A DNA stretch of 57,169 nucleotides from Vitrella brassicaformis (lineage: Eukaryota; Sar; Vitrellaceae): assembly GCA_001179505.1 (NCBI GenBank), contig CDMY01000409.1, positions 1-57,169 of the forward strand, in the 5' to 3' direction. The translations under genes were made by a program, and so were the position numbers. This document shows positions 10,209 to 22,689 of the stretch, one piece after another. Positions within the stretch are counted from its first letter, which is position 1. Each line of letters starts with the position of its first letter. The notes beneath the pieces are model-generated. The model was not told the origin of the DNA. It did no database searches and saw only the letters and a list, made by a program, of their open reading frames with translations.

Positions 10209-11824
10209 ATGGCCACCCAGGAGCATCCCGTCAGCCACCTGTTTGTCGGCAGCCGAGGGCATCTGCCCGATATCGTCACGGCGGCCCGCCGCAGAGCCAC
10301 ATCGCGGCGCATCCGGGATGCTTTCACCATAGCCGAGCTGCGCAACCGCCTCGCCAAGTCACTGAGCCGTGATGGGGACGGCATCAACACCCCACAGCTG
10401 CAGCTGCTGCGGTTCGACCCATCGCTGGGCATGGGTGACCTCATGGCGGCGGTGTGGATAGCCGAGGAGGGCGGGCGGTGGGATGAGACGGGGGAGGTGC
10501 TGCAGCTGGCCAGCCAGTGTGGCTACTGTCAGCTGCCCCTCAACCTCACGGCCGATGACATCAACACACACGCCAGCAAGACGGTAAGGTACGCACACAG
10601 ATGGGGGCGGGAGGGAACAAACAGGCCTCATCCATTCCTCTCTCTGTGTCTGTGTCTGTGTGTGTGGTGTGGTGTGGTGTGGTGTGGTGTGATGTGGTGT
10701 AGGCGTATGGATCGGTAGCTCGTGTGTTGGCGCAGCTGATGCTGGTCGGCCGCCACATCGACTTCGGTGACGGCAGCCGCCTGCAGATCGTCCGTCATGG
10801 CGACGGTGAGGTGCGGGCCATCAAGGACGAGCCCGACTTCGAGCTGGGCGTCGACCCGCCCCTCGCTGCCCACCATCTGTATCAGCGGCACCGACAGCAG
10901 CATGACCCACCAGTGGCCAGCCGCATCTTCTACCTGGGCGCCACCGGCAGATGGGTGTCGGGCGGCGACCCCTACGCCGATGCCTCAGTGTCGTCGTTGG
11001 CCAAGCACATAGTCCTCAGCCACTTCTACCTGACTCACCAGACCAATGACACATCGATATCACTCAACAGGTAACGACACGTCAATGGCACCAGTGGTTG
11101 CGTATGTGATTGTGCGTGTGTGTGTGGTTGGTTCAGGCGTGTTGGTGGCGGCCGTCTGGATGGCCTCCTCATCCAGTCGCCCCACACACCGGTGACCGGA
11201 TGCACCACCACTCTCAGCTCGGACGATTGTGTGCGAGGTCTGATGCTCACCGACAGCAGCCACCCCTTCGTCGCGTGGATTACCATATCGGTTGCGGGCC
11301 TCGGCACCGGTCAGGCCGACAGACAGGCAGCTTCGCTGCTGTCAAGTTATCAGTGTTATCTGTCTGTCACTGTCTGCAGTGGTGGTTTTTGTTCGGACCA
11401 CCGAGGCGCCTGTGCGGGAGAGTGGTGCCTTCAAGGACCGCTTCCCAGTGACCACTCAGCTGGCCCGTGTGGCGCTGGGACGAGTGGCGCCATACGTCTT
11501 CGACGGCCAAGTAGACGATGACATTGACGATGATGACGGTGCGGTCAGGGGAGGGAGGGACACACACACATTGTGGCAATGGATGGATGGCTTCTCTGTC
11601 TGTCTTTGTGTGTGGTGTAGATTCCGACGGCCATGGCGGCGGCTGGGATGATATGGATGACGACAGCGACGGAGAGGACAGCGGAGGTACACACACGAGG
11701 GGAAGGGACACACACAGCCGACGACAGATGGACCCACACCGACCCGTATCACATTCAGGTTTGTGTGTGTGTCTGCATGACAGGTGACAATGCATCTGAA
11801 GCCGAGGAGGAGAATGCTGACTGA
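10209..11824 (+). CDS. Family copy 2: intact member of the repeated CxxC/acidic-tail family, function unknown
   Basis: Function not recognised. It is the best intact plus-strand reference for the family. Exon 1 starts MATQEHPVSHLFVGSRGH, has a weakly F-box-like stretch (ATSRRIRDAFTIAELRNRL), then RFDPSLGMGDLMAAVWIAEE, QCGYCQLP (conserved CxxC) and DDINTHASKT, followed by GTAAGG. Exon 2 runs from AYGSVARVLAQLMLVGRH to ISLNR. Exon 3 runs from RVGGGRLDGLL to a CG|GTCAGG donor. Exon 4 covers TTEAPV and FKDRFPVTTQLARVALG to an acidic run (DDDIDDDDG). Exon 5 encodes DSDGHGGGWDDMDDDSD and the last exon ends EAEEENAD, TGA 11822-11824. The total is about 440 residues, soluble, with no signal peptide or membrane segment. 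Unlike most copies, it has no polyQ before the acidic run. Confidence 0.8.
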
Positions 11825-12191
11825 TATCACTCAATCAACGCTGCGGCACCACAGGTACTCACACACACCAGACAGTGGGCCAGAGTCTTCTATCTTTATG
11901 TATTGTCCTGTCTGTGTGTGTGTGTGTTGGCAGGGTGTCTGGAGTGCTCTCTGTGGCTGCTGGCTGCCCCGAATCCACTCATGCCTGTCTGTGGTAGAGA
12001 GAGATCGTATACCGCCCACTCTGTAGAGAGACCAGCTGCTGACACATGACTGCCCCAATGGCTGTGGGTGGGCGACCTGTCTGCATTGCCCCGTCCAGCC
12101 TCTCTGCACCTCCCTCCCTCCCTCCCTCTCTCTCTCTGCGTTGATGTCTACCTCTCCTGCTGCCTGGCTGCTTGGCTGGGGGGGGGGGGGG
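11825..12191 (+). other. 3' flank of family copy 2 running into a gap
   Basis: No gene seen. The start resembles the region after copy 1 (GCACCACAG|GTA, a likely 3'-UTR intron). The stretch ends in an 11-G homopolymer that abuts the gap. Confidence 0.4.
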
Positions 12192-12491
12192 NNNNNNNNN
12201 NNNNNNNNNNNNNNNNNNNNNNNNNNNNNNNNNNNNNNNNNNNNNNNNNNNNNNNNNNNNNNNNNNNNNNNNNNNNNNNNNNNNNNNNNNNNNNNNNNNN
12301 NNNNNNNNNNNNNNNNNNNNNNNNNNNNNNNNNNNNNNNNNNNNNNNNNNNNNNNNNNNNNNNNNNNNNNNNNNNNNNNNNNNNNNNNNNNNNNNNNNNN
12401 NNNNNNNNNNNNNNNNNNNNNNNNNNNNNNNNNNNNNNNNNNNNNNNNNNNNNNNNNNNNNNNNNNNNNNNNNNNNNNNNNNNNNNNNNNN
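12192..12491. other. Assembly gap, 300 N
   Basis: Exactly 300 N, the same size as the two other gaps in the window, so this is a placeholder length. The left edge is a G homopolymer. Open frames crossing it are not evidence of coding. Confidence 0.98.
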
Positions 12492-13212
12492 CTTGGTGTG
12501 TTGCCCTCCATTGCTGGCCGGCTTTGACCGCCGCTGTGTGTGTGTGTGTGTGTGAGGCCTGTCTGCCTGACCAGCTGCCTATCGACGACGATTATTTTTG
12601 CCGTGCGTACATGACCGACACGCTGCTGCATGCTATCCTGGAGTTTGTACAGAGGTGAAAGCCCTGCTCCATGTGCGCTACGTACCGACATTTACATTCC
12701 TCGCCAGAAAAGCTTACCCACATTTACGGAAACGATGGGATCCTTGAATTGAATTTTCTTGCTGGGCAAGGCAGGACAGACCGTCGCCCTCACACCTTAA
12801 TTTGGTCACGGATCCATCCATGCAGTATGCACGTCAGAACAGTGTGTGCGCGGAAGCGCCCTGGACCTCTAACAACACCACAACACAACACGACACAACA
12901 CGACACAACACGACACAACACAACACGACACAACCAACCAACCTCGGCTACCCAACCAGCCACAGGCCACCCAAATCCGTAGACACAAACCACACACCCA
13001 ACCTGTCACCGGCAATGCATGCAGCGAGTGCTCTACATGGCCGGCCCACATGCGTGTTTGGCAGCAGGCGCCATATCGCCTGCCACCGGCCTTTGCTCGA
13101 GCGACAGACACACGACAGCTGTCGCACAGACGCCGCTTGACCCACGCCTCACACAACACTCAACCAGCATGCACAGTACCGACGGCCGAGAGCATGCGGT
13201 CTAATGCACCAG
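12492..13212. other. Unassigned sequence after the gap
   Basis: No recognised gene. A short plus-strand frame after a (GT)n tract reads CLPDQLPIDDDYFCRAYM through EFVQR and a TGA at 12656. It could be the last exon of something hidden in the gap, but I cannot support that. 12880-12940 is a CACAACACGA-type simple repeat. Confidence 0.35.
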
Positions 13213-16200
13213 TCATTGGGAGCCGCCATTAGGTGCAGGAGCAGGCCCGGGAGCAGCAGCAGGAGGCTTGTCGGTGCTGGGCTTGGTGCGCTGCTCCCTG
13301 ATCTCCTGGTCCATTTGCAGCAAGCTGAGCAGCTGATTCAGCAGATTCTCGCGGTCCCTGCACGCATGGAACACCCACCCAACGACAGCAGTCAGCCATT
13401 TCCTCAATCGGCCGCCCGCTCTTCTCCCTCACCTCTGTCTGAGCGACTCGATGAATCTTTCGAGCAGCGGTTTGTTGAGGACACACGACCGCATCAGGAG
13501 GTCAAAGGTGTCGTGCAGCGGACTGCCAAGACCACACAGAGAGAGAGAGGAAGAAGCAGCAGCAGGGCGTGAGTGTCGAAAGGGGTGTGTGTGTGTGTGT
13601 GTGTTGGTCACCTCTGACGTGGTGAGTGGATGTATTCTGGGACCAGCTTCGTCTCCAGAATCCTCTCATCCACCTCACAGGCAGCATCCGGCTTCACTCG
13701 GAGAACATACTGCACACAAATAGCCAACAAGCCAGCCACATGTGTCGTCGCCATGCCCATTGTGTGTCGCATGAAAGGCCTTACCGTGAGTGTCTTGCCG
13801 ACGTTCTGCACCATCTCCTGTGTCGGTGCCAGCTTGGGCTGCAGCCACTTCATCAAACACTTGACAGCCGTCGCTGCCTCGCCATCTCGCTTCTCGAGCG
13901 TCAGCTGACAGCACACAAGCAGGTGTGTTCTCTGTGGCCATGTGGGAATGTTTATCTGTCTGTCTGTCATACCGCGAATCCGTCTGTGTCGGCACATGAC
14001 GCCAGGAGCCGGGCCGCCGCCTCTCGCTCAGTGCGGTACTTGGCGTCGGTGAGCTTCTCGTCGATGTAGCTGCGCACTGGCTGGGCGGGCGGGAAGGGCA
14101 GGCCGAGCAGCATCCGGAAGTTGCCCGTCTCGCCGATGAAGAGCGACACGAAGCCGTCACTCTCAGCCAAAGCAGCCACAAGACGCAGCGCAGGCAGGCC
14201 CTGAACACACCAAACCACACACATATCAACGTGTGTTGCTCTTCTGTGATTTCATTGCACGTGTGGCGCCTACGATGGGCAATGGGGCGTGCAGCAGGCA
14301 GAGGAGGGTCATGAGGTCGTTGGAGCCCTCGGTGCTGACGCGGAAGTTCTTGGCCACTTTCCTCAGTGCCGCCCGGCCAGCCAGCTCAATCAGGGGAGCC
14401 TTCTTGTCGGTGGAGCCTTCGAAGGTCGAGAACTCATCCGTCACACTCGCAAGCACCTGATGGGCGCAACAAACACGGCATGTAGGTAGGGGGACAGGTG
14501 GCGTGTGGTCGCCCCTCTCGCTTCTCACCTCGAGGATCCTGGCGATGTGGAATCCGTCATTGGGGGCCATTCTGGGGATGTCGAAGAACGTCATCTTGGG
14601 ACCATCCTTGTCGCCCGGCTGGCCCTTTTCATCACCACCAGCACCACCCTCTGGCTTCGACTCTGTCCCTCCCTCTCCCTCTCCCTCCCCCTCTCCGTCA
14701 GTCACGGCCTTCCCAGTCGCCATATCGACGAGGTCTCGTTCAACGATGAATGAGATGAGCTGCTCGCACTTGCTGAGCTTGTGGGCCACCACATCGCTGA
14801 GAGCGGGAATGTCCGCCAGCAGCCGACCGCCGCAGCTCCGACGACGAGAGGGGCACTTGGCGCTCCACTCGAGCAGCTTCAGGCCATGGGACACCTGAGG
14901 GGCCACACATGACGGCATAAACAGTGAAAAGATACATGACTTCGTGTATGGAGCCATTCCCGCTCACCGTGTCGTCGTCACGAGACTCGGCGAACCCGAC
15001 GCCGCAGCCGACCATCATGCGCAGCACGAACTGTGCCAGTGATGGCGAGAGGTCGCCCTCATGGAGGTCAAATGACTTGCAGAGGACGTCGGTGAGGTCA
15101 CGGATCTCACTCTGGAGCGACCTGAAGTCCTCCTTGGACGATGACGCAACCTCCACCTGCACACAAACATCAACCCAATCATGTGATCGAACCGAACACC
15201 GTCCGTGTGTTTGCTCTTGTCTGCTTACATCGGCAGGTTTGTCAGCCGCGGCGATCTCCGAGAGGGATACGAGCACCTTGCTGGCCTTGGGGTGCTTCTT
15301 TAAGCACTCGAGGATCAGCTCGGAGCCGGGGCCCTCAGTCTTGCTCTTGCTGGCCGTCTCGGTCTGAAACAGCTGCACCAGCAGGGCAATCGCAGCCTTC
15401 AACAGATACCTGATCACCAGAACAACAAGCACCACAGATGAGTGGACGGCAGTCTTGGCCTCTGCTCGCCTTTCCGTCTGACCCGTCAGACGTGCTGCTG
15501 ATGACATCGACGACCTGCTGCACCACACCAGCACGGATGAGCTGCAGGGCGTTGGGCAGGTTGGCCTTGCAGGCCCGCTCCAGGCAGCAGAGGACTGACG
15601 GCCGGCAGCCCTCGAGACCACGGGTGCTGAGGGCCTTGCTGAGGTCGGGCAGCCGCCCTCGGGCGCGGAGCAACGCCTGGATCTCCTGCAGCTTCTCTCG
15701 ATCGTCTGTGCGCAGCACCCGTTGCAGATCCTTCAGCTTGGCCTGCTCGCGCACGGCAACAGCATATACACAGAGAGAGGTGGCAACACACGTGGCATGG
15801 CGTCTTGTGTGGTGGGTCGCACGTGTATGATGGTGAGCCTCCGCCTCCTGGCGGGGTCATCGGGCGTGTTTGCCTGGCCGTCGACCACCTCCCTCAACGC
15901 AGTATCCAACTCCTAATCCGATCCACGGACGGGACGAAAGCACACATTCACATGTTATCTGTCACATGGGTACACACGCTCTGCACTTCACTCATCCATG
16001 CTTACCTCAACGACCTCGCTGGCTTCCACGAGGCGCTTTGGAGCGGCCTTCTGCGTCTTTGATTCCTCGTCCTCCCTCGCCCCCTCTGCCTTATGTGGTG
16101 GTGCCTCGTCGCTGGTCTCGGCCTCCTCGGGCGGGATGTCCGCCTTGGCACGTGGCTGCAGCTTGAGAAGCGCCTCGGTCTCCTGCTTGAGGGTCAGGGC

Positions 16201-17700
16201 CTCGCTGTTGTCGGGGTGGTGCTTCAACAACTGCTGCAAAGACGACACGGCCACCTCGTACCTAAGCGACAGACAGACAGATGACAGGGGCATGACGGCC
16301 CACTTAAGATGGCCATGTCTGTGTCTTTGTCGGCGAATTCTCACCTTTCGAGTTTCTCAGCTGCCTTTGCTTTTCGCAGGAGGCTCTTCTCGTGCTGCGG
16401 GTCGATGTCCAGTGCGCGCGATGCATCGGAGAGCGCCTCCTCCCACTGACGCTGCTTCAGATACAACTGGGACCTGAGACAGCGACAAACAAAGTGCATC
16501 CGTGTATGTAGCTGCCTGTACGTGGGTCGGTGTGGGTGTCTGCCCCGCCGGCCCACCCACCTGTTGGAGTAGAGAACGACCCGCATCTCGTCACTCAGCG
16601 GGTCCAGTTGCAGCGCCTGCAGCCAGGCACATCATCCCATATGTACGTGATTTGTGCCATTGACCCATATGCTATCTGCCGTCGTCCCCCTTTTCCCCCA
16701 CCTGGGTATATTTCTCCTCTGCCTGGTCGTACCGCTGTTTCTTCATGGCCTCGTTGCCCTCTTGCTTCAGCTCTGCCGCACGGTCCTCACACCGGATGTA
16801 CCTGCACTGGGGCATCGGTTTCCTGCCCTCGAATGCCTGCCATCGGGGCAGCAGCGGGATGGACTTGTCCTCAGTCTGGTAGCCGTACAGCGGTCTCGGA
16901 GGCCTCAACTCGCCAAGCACCCACCCGACATTCTGACCATGGCATCGTCAGCCACGGAAAAAGCGCTTCACATGGCGTCCCTGATAGCTGCATGGTCCCT
17001 GTGTGTGGCTCACCTGTCTTGCAATCATGACGTCGCCGTGCTCAGTGTGGATGTAGCTCGGACAGTCCCCCACCATGTGCTCGGAGCGGACATAGCGGCC
17101 GTTGGCGTGAGGCTCACCAGCGCCAAACACCTGTATGGCAACGGAGGGGAATCAACCACGCCACGCTGTATCTGCTGTGTATGTCGGCTGTGCAGACGCA
17201 CCTGGTATCCCCACATGTGCTCGTTGGGCCGCTTGGCGTCTGCTGCCTCGAGAGCCTTGCGCTCCGCCAACTGCACCAGACGCACCCCATGTAATCGACG
17301 TTCAGGACAGGCAGCCAACACTCACTCAAGAGCGCGTCGTTGGCTGACTGACTGACCTTTTGCTTGTTGGTATGTTCCTGGATCTGTTGCACGACGGACG
17401 AGATGTCTTTGGGGTCTGTCACGGTGACGTTCTTGGCCTTGACGCCGCCCACGTCGACGTCGGTCACGACAGACCCCTTCGGATCCTTCCGCTCATCCCC
17501 CAGCTCGTCCCTGCAGCCAGCCATACACAGAGCAAACGAGGGCAGGCAGGCAAATGGCAGCGGTATTCCAGCTGCAGGTCCATCCCCTGTGTGACACCGT
17601 CCGTCCTCACCTGCACATCTTGTCCCACTTGTCCAACACTCGCGACGGTGCCGCCATTGCACGTGATGGCGAAGACGGATGTCCGGCTCTTATCGCTCAC
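13213..17700 (-). CDS. Large TPR plus armadillo-like protein, UNC-45-like co-chaperone candidate
   Basis: About 15 exons, near 1000 residues, starting MSDKSRTSVFAI at 17700. The N-terminal part has a small beta-type module (VFGAGEPHANGRYV through LPRWQAFEGRKPMPQ, 17110-16840) of the GAG..NG.Y..W..P kind found in many algal and alveolate proteins. A three-repeat TPR follows (ELKQEGNEAMKKQRYDQAEE, YLKQRQWEEALSDASRALDI, YEVAVSSLQQLLKHHPDN; 16790-16170), of the type that binds Hsp70/Hsp90 C-termini. An acidic linker comes next, then a long helical, ARM-like region (LRRVLRTDD-type helices from 15750, RYLLKAAIALLVQLFQ, GGRLLADIPALSDVVAHKL, LPALRLVAALAESDGFV). The end is proline-rich (PAAAPGPAPAPNGGSQ, TAA at 13213). 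TPR followed by ARM fits UNC-45, but I cannot confirm a UCS domain. Confidence 0.65.
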
Positions 17701-18478
17701 AGCAGATCCTGGTCAGGCAGCAAGCAGAGGGAGCGGTGAGTTTCTGGGCTGCTATCTGAGAGAGAGAGTAGGGCAACCCTTCGTTAAACAAGACGCGTAA
17801 ATGCTAGAATCTTTCTCCCCTCCGTTTGACAGTGTTTTCGCCTCGTTCTCTTTTTCGCCTCGTTCTCTTCACCCCCAGCAAGCAGTTCGTCATACCCGCG
17901 ACCCCCAAGGGGAGATCTGTCACCACCTTGCTTCCCTCCATCACCGCACTCCAGATCTCACCTGGTGGTCGCTGTTCGACACCTCCACTATCCACCCGCC
18001 CACCATCACACCCTTACCACACTTTTCTCGACCCTCAGACAGGCACTCATCGTATCCATACGCGTATCAGCCAGTTGCAGACTCTCAAAGCGCCGCCAGG
18101 TAAGTCAGGCACGTGTCGGCGCGGGGATACAGCTTGTCTGTCTGTCAGTACACGTAAGGTGTGGCTGTCCGTACCGTAGCCGTACTCCCACTATACTAGG
18201 GGGGATCCGACACAACGCAGGCTGAGGAGAGCTCGGTCTGTCGGCGTTCGTGCTGCTTCCCTACTGCCTTGTGTGACCATCTATAGGTGTATCGTGACCC
18301 GAGAACAGCGAGACGCTCATCTGGAAGCACATCACCCACAGGTAAGTGGGTGGGGCGACAGACGAAAGGCAGATCAGCAGTCGATGCAGGTGTTGTGGCC
18401 TTGTGTCTGTTGTGTCTCAGCGCAACACGTGTGCCTGTTTCCACAGACGCCCTCGACAGCATCGCCACGAGAGTCGCC
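17701..18478. other. Intergenic region upstream of kinase 1
   Basis: Lies between two divergent genes. A short frame with a GT donor near 18341 (CIVTREQRDAHLEAHHPQ) might be a 5' exon of kinase 1. I could not join it with confidence. Nothing else is recognised. Confidence 0.35.
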
Positions 18479-20224
18479 ATGGACACCAGTATCGCCCTCA
18501 ACATCACGATCGGCTTCGTCCAGCCCAGTCCGCCGCACCACATGGGCGTCGAGGTGGGTGACTCACGCCATCCCCCTCACCTCACCGGGCCGAGTGGCCA
18601 GGTGCCCGTAGCAGCCGCTGAGCAGCAGCCCATGCCACGGCCTTCCAGACGGGCAAATTGCCGCAGGTACGTATCCACAGACAAGCGACACAGCTTCGTA
18701 TTGGACTCGGATGTGTTCTGCGTCAGGCGTCGTGATGTCGACCAGGAGCAGGAGGGTCGTCCCCGTCAGATTCGTCGCCTGGAGCCGCCCGCCGAGCCCA
18801 TCCAGCAGCAGCAGGTGGCCGCCGACCATCCAATCCAGCAGCCGGCTCAGCAGCCACAGCAGCAGCAGCCACAGAGCAGCAGGATCAGTCAGTGATGCCG
18901 CCGAGATACATCCCCGTCAAGCATCAGGGTGCCTTTACCAACTATGAGCGCATCGAGAAGCTGAACGCTGGAGGATACGGCACGGTGTGGGCCTGCAAGC
19001 ACGCCCTGACGCGAGAGGACGTCGCCATCAAGATATTCGACAAGCGAGCCCGGGATGGCTTCACCGCTCATCGCTCGACCATCAAGGAGGTGGAGGTCCT
19101 CAGGGAGCTGCAAGGCCATGACAACATCGTCAAGATACATCACTCCATGCTCGAGCCGGGCGCCCCCGTCGACCTGACCCAACTCATGGTCATGGAGCTG
19201 TGCCGCGGGACGCTTCGCGATTACGTCCGCAGGTCCTGGCCCAGCGGTCTTCCCATCGACCAGGTGCGTTACGTGGGCCGGCAGCTGGTGGAGGGCCTGA
19301 TGCACTGCCACACCAAGCAGATCACGCACATGGACTTCAAGCCCGAGAACGTGCTCCTCATTGGCAACTTGATCTGCCGCATCGCCGACTTCGGAGGGGC
19401 CCTATGGGGCCCCGGACTCAACGTGGATGGCATTTGTACGCCCATGTATCGTCCGCCCGAGGCATTCATAGCGGATATTATGAACAAGAAAGGTACGCAG
19501 ACCACGCCAAAGCACGGCACGGATGTGTGCGTGTCTAAGGCATCGGTTTGTTTGTGTGCGTTTCTCTCCTGATTGCCTCTTTGTGTTTGCCAGGCATGAG
19601 TCATGACAACGTGGTTCGGTGCAGGAGTAAGGTGGACATGTGGGCACTTGGCGTGACCCTCTACTACCTCGCCACGGGCGACCACCTCTTCAGCCGCCCC
19701 GACCCAATGAGCCTCGACCACATGCTCATCCAGACCCTCCAGATCACGGGCGTGCCCGACACGAACGAGTGGCGCAACGTGCAAGGCATCATCTCGGACA
19801 GCGTCACCTCCTCTCCCTACCGCGTCACACCGCCATCCGGATCATCCCCTGAGCAGATCAGCAGTCGGCTTCTTGCTCGCATCGAGCTTGCTCGCATCGA
19901 GCAACACAGAGCCGGGAGCCTCCGGCCGTTGGATATCATGACCCCTGGGTGGGGCCATGGCCAGCTGCTGGACTTACTCTCCAGGTAAGACAGCACAAAA
20001 CAGGAGGCAGTGAGTGAATGAAGCTCATCGAATGAGCTCCTCTGCTGTCTGTCAGGTTGCTCTGCCCACAGTCTGCCAGGCTCACGTCGTCACAAGCCCT
20101 TCGCCACCCATTCTTCGCCCTGCAGCAGCCGGTGGCTGCTCGGCACATGTCCGACGGGCCTCCCACCACACGAAACGCAGCACGCCGATGCAGAGGGTGC
20201 GTCATCGGCAGGACGAGGCCATGA
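18479..20224 (+). CDS. Protein kinase 1, CMGC/CAMK-like Ser/Thr kinase with Gln-rich N-terminus
   Basis: Ser/Thr protein kinase. The kinase frame starts at ATG 18895 (MPPRYIPVKHQG). It has the glycine loop LNAGGYGTVWACK, VAIKIF lysine, ELCRGTL hinge, HMDFKPEN catalytic loop (HRD changed to HMD, with the Asp kept), IADFGGA and PPEAF (APE changed to PPE). An intron follows NKK (GTACGC..CAG). The C-lobe is SKVDMWALGVTLYYLATGDH, and the last exon is LLCPQSARLTSSQALRHPFF, with TGA at 20222. Upstream exons from ATG 18479 join in phase (VPVAAAEQQPMP, RRRDVDQEQEG, a Q-rich tail) but stop at a TGA that overlaps the kinase ATG as TGATG. The Q-rich part and the kinase are therefore in different frames in this sequence. 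The kinase domain itself looks active. Confidence 0.75.
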
Positions 20225-22560
20225 TCCGCCCATGAGATACACACGGATGATTGGGGGGGGCAGGGAGGCAGGGGAGCGGGGAGGGGCGGCATGCACACGT
20301 GTCTATCAGCGTCTATGTGTCTGCCTGTGAGTGTGATGTGCACGGGTGTTCGTGTGCATGTGCGTGTGTACGAGTGTGGTGTTGGCTAGTGTACGGTGTG
20401 GGCCAGGGCTCACACATACATTCCATCGTACATGCTGCCTGATGTGACATGCCTGCGTACTCACTGCCTCACTATGATATGTCATTTCTTCTGCTCATTT
20501 TTCTTGGCGCATTGACTGGCCTCTGGAATGCGATGCACCTGCCTGTCTTTCCTCAGTGTCACCCACCTGTAAAGTATCCCGATGGCCATCCATGAATGGC
20601 CACTGCCACACCGACTCTGCTGCAGCAAAGCAGAGCAAAGCAAAGCAGAGAATCTTTCCACATGTGCGTGTCGACATACATGTCGTACGTGTCTTGCGTG
20701 TGTCTGCGAGGGCGGCAAGGATGCTTGCTCGCTCTCTTTTATAATGTGACGGCCCGAGCAGGGCGGGAGGGCGGGCTATTTCTCTTCGTGGCAGTGCCTC
20801 TGTTAGGCCGTCTGGCTGCAGGTTGGCCGCTTGGGAAGGTGATTCTGATGTGTGATTTTTGTCCGTCGGTGATTCATCAGTGATTTTCCAGTCATTTTAT
20901 TACACGGGCAAGGCACTCACTCGAGTGATTTCAAGACAGGCACCTTTCTGCAGCCACGGCTGTCACGTGCATGAGATGTGGGTGTCGCTGCGGGCCGATT
21001 GGAGTGTGGCTCAGGTACTGTGCCTCCAGTCGCCCGCAGTGGCACACATCACACACATGCGACAGCTGCCATGGCAGCAGAAAGAGCGAGTGTGTCAGTG
21101 GTTGATGTCGATCGATGGACAATCAAGGCAATGCAACTGACACGGAATGGACAGATCAACTCAACAGATCTGAGCGCACACTGCAGATGAAATACATGCA
21201 GCGCTGCAATTGAGCCTGACGGTGGTTGGAGCTCGAATCGAGGCCGGCGTGCAAGGTCGATTTCGACCCGTAAACGGTGAATCGTGAAACGGTGACTGCG
21301 TCGCCGTGGTACCTCTACTGCAGCAAGGGATGACACAGTTGTATCTATCATCGTGCTGTGACTCACCCGCCTTGCGGTGCGTCACCAGCCTGGAAAGTCT
21401 GGCGCAGTGGTGGACGGCACCGCCAGTCTGGTTTTTTCTGAGGACAGTGCAGAAAGGGAGGCCACACGAGACAATGACACACTCAGGTGTCGCGGTGTCA
21501 TCACACGGAACACACACTCGCAAACACTTACCAAAGTCAGTGGCCAGATGAGCAAACATCAGCAGCAGCCGAGGCAAGCAGGCGGACGGGGAAGCCGACC
21601 GACAAAAAGGGAAAGGAGGGAAAGGAGGTGATAACGTGCTCAAGGGAAGACAAGATGCAACGAGATCTGGGCGAAAAGCACGGCCGGAGGGTCCTTCAGG
21701 GCAGTCAGTAGGGGTGTTTCTGAAGCACCCCTTGATCTGCGTGCTTGCACTGATCAAGGGTAAGAAGCTGCCCGCGGGGTGCTTCGGAAGGGTGCTCCCT
21801 ATCTTGATTTCACTCCAAGGGCACCTTCTCCCAAAGTAGGGGTGCTGCGAGCTTTCCATGGATCGAAAGCAGCCCTAAATCGAAGGAAGGTGCCCGCCGC
21901 AGTCAAAATGCCCTCGAAGCTGCCCCGAAGGGAAATCCCCTCCAAACGCTCAAAGAACAGACAGATCTGCTCGTTTCTAAGCACACTGCCTTCGTCTTGA
22001 GCCCTTGAGAATCACCAGCGTTCTGCTTCTCTCTCATCAAGCCTGACTTCGTCGCATCGCGTCGGACCCCCTGCTTCAATCAAGCGCTTCGGTGAGGTAC
22101 CTTAGCGCAGCCAGCTAGTCAAATAAAGCTTGTCCGCCAACACACCTCGTGAGCTGTCTGTCTGAGACGAGCACGAACACAGAGAGACAGTCAGGCAGCC
22201 CGAGGGGAAGCTTCCCCTCCCTGCTGCCTTGCGTGACTGTCTGCAGGTGTGTCAGGCCGTGGTTGACGAGCCTACGGAGACATGGACAGGTGAGAGACGA
22301 CCAACTTGAAGCAGCTGCCTGACTTGCCGTGTCGTTTTGTCTCATCCACTGTCTCAATCTGCAGACGCGGCATTTCGCCGTCATTTGGACGACATGATCA
22401 AGCTCAGTGGGACCACTTCAACAGGTGGGAAGACACTGTTGATGCCCGTGCAAAGGTCACGGTCACCAGATGTGGTCGTTGCTTGTGTATATGGCTGGAT
22501 TCAGAGACCAAATGATGCGGCCACGAGGACCCTCACCACCAGCCCGTCCGCCTACCCCCT
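20225..22560. other. Spacer between the two kinase paralogues, containing duplicated flank
   Basis: I see no supported gene. Parts of 20550-21190 recur, diverged, downstream of kinase 2 (25195-26540), for example around AGTATCCCGATGG and GATCTGAGCGCACACTG. 21690-22100 is less microsatellite-rich and unlike its surroundings, but it has no coding or RNA signature I can name. 22240-22560 contains short splice-flanked pieces that may be 5' exons of kinase 2. Confidence 0.45.
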
Positions 22561-22689
22561 TCAGAGACAACGACATTGAGCCGATTCTGCGCGTTGACCG
22601 GTGGGCCACAGAGAATACACAACGTTGCCTGGCTGCACAGGGCTGCCGTGCTCTCTCCCAGGGGCGTCGACCCGCGTGGCCCGTGCTCT

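Noticed and set aside
10209-10570. Firm F-box call for the family N-terminus
   Set aside because: Only a short LRATC.WLRDLF-type stretch resembles an F-box; the Leu/Pro start of the motif is missing. Kept as weak similarity.
12068-12691. Long open frames crossing 12192-12491
   Set aside because: They are open only because N bases are not stops. The same applies to frames across 24711-25010 and 38331-38630.
21690-22110. Possible structured RNA or mobile element in a compositionally different stretch
   Set aside because: I could not find terminal repeats, a target-site duplication, tRNA-like boxes or a conserved fold by eye.
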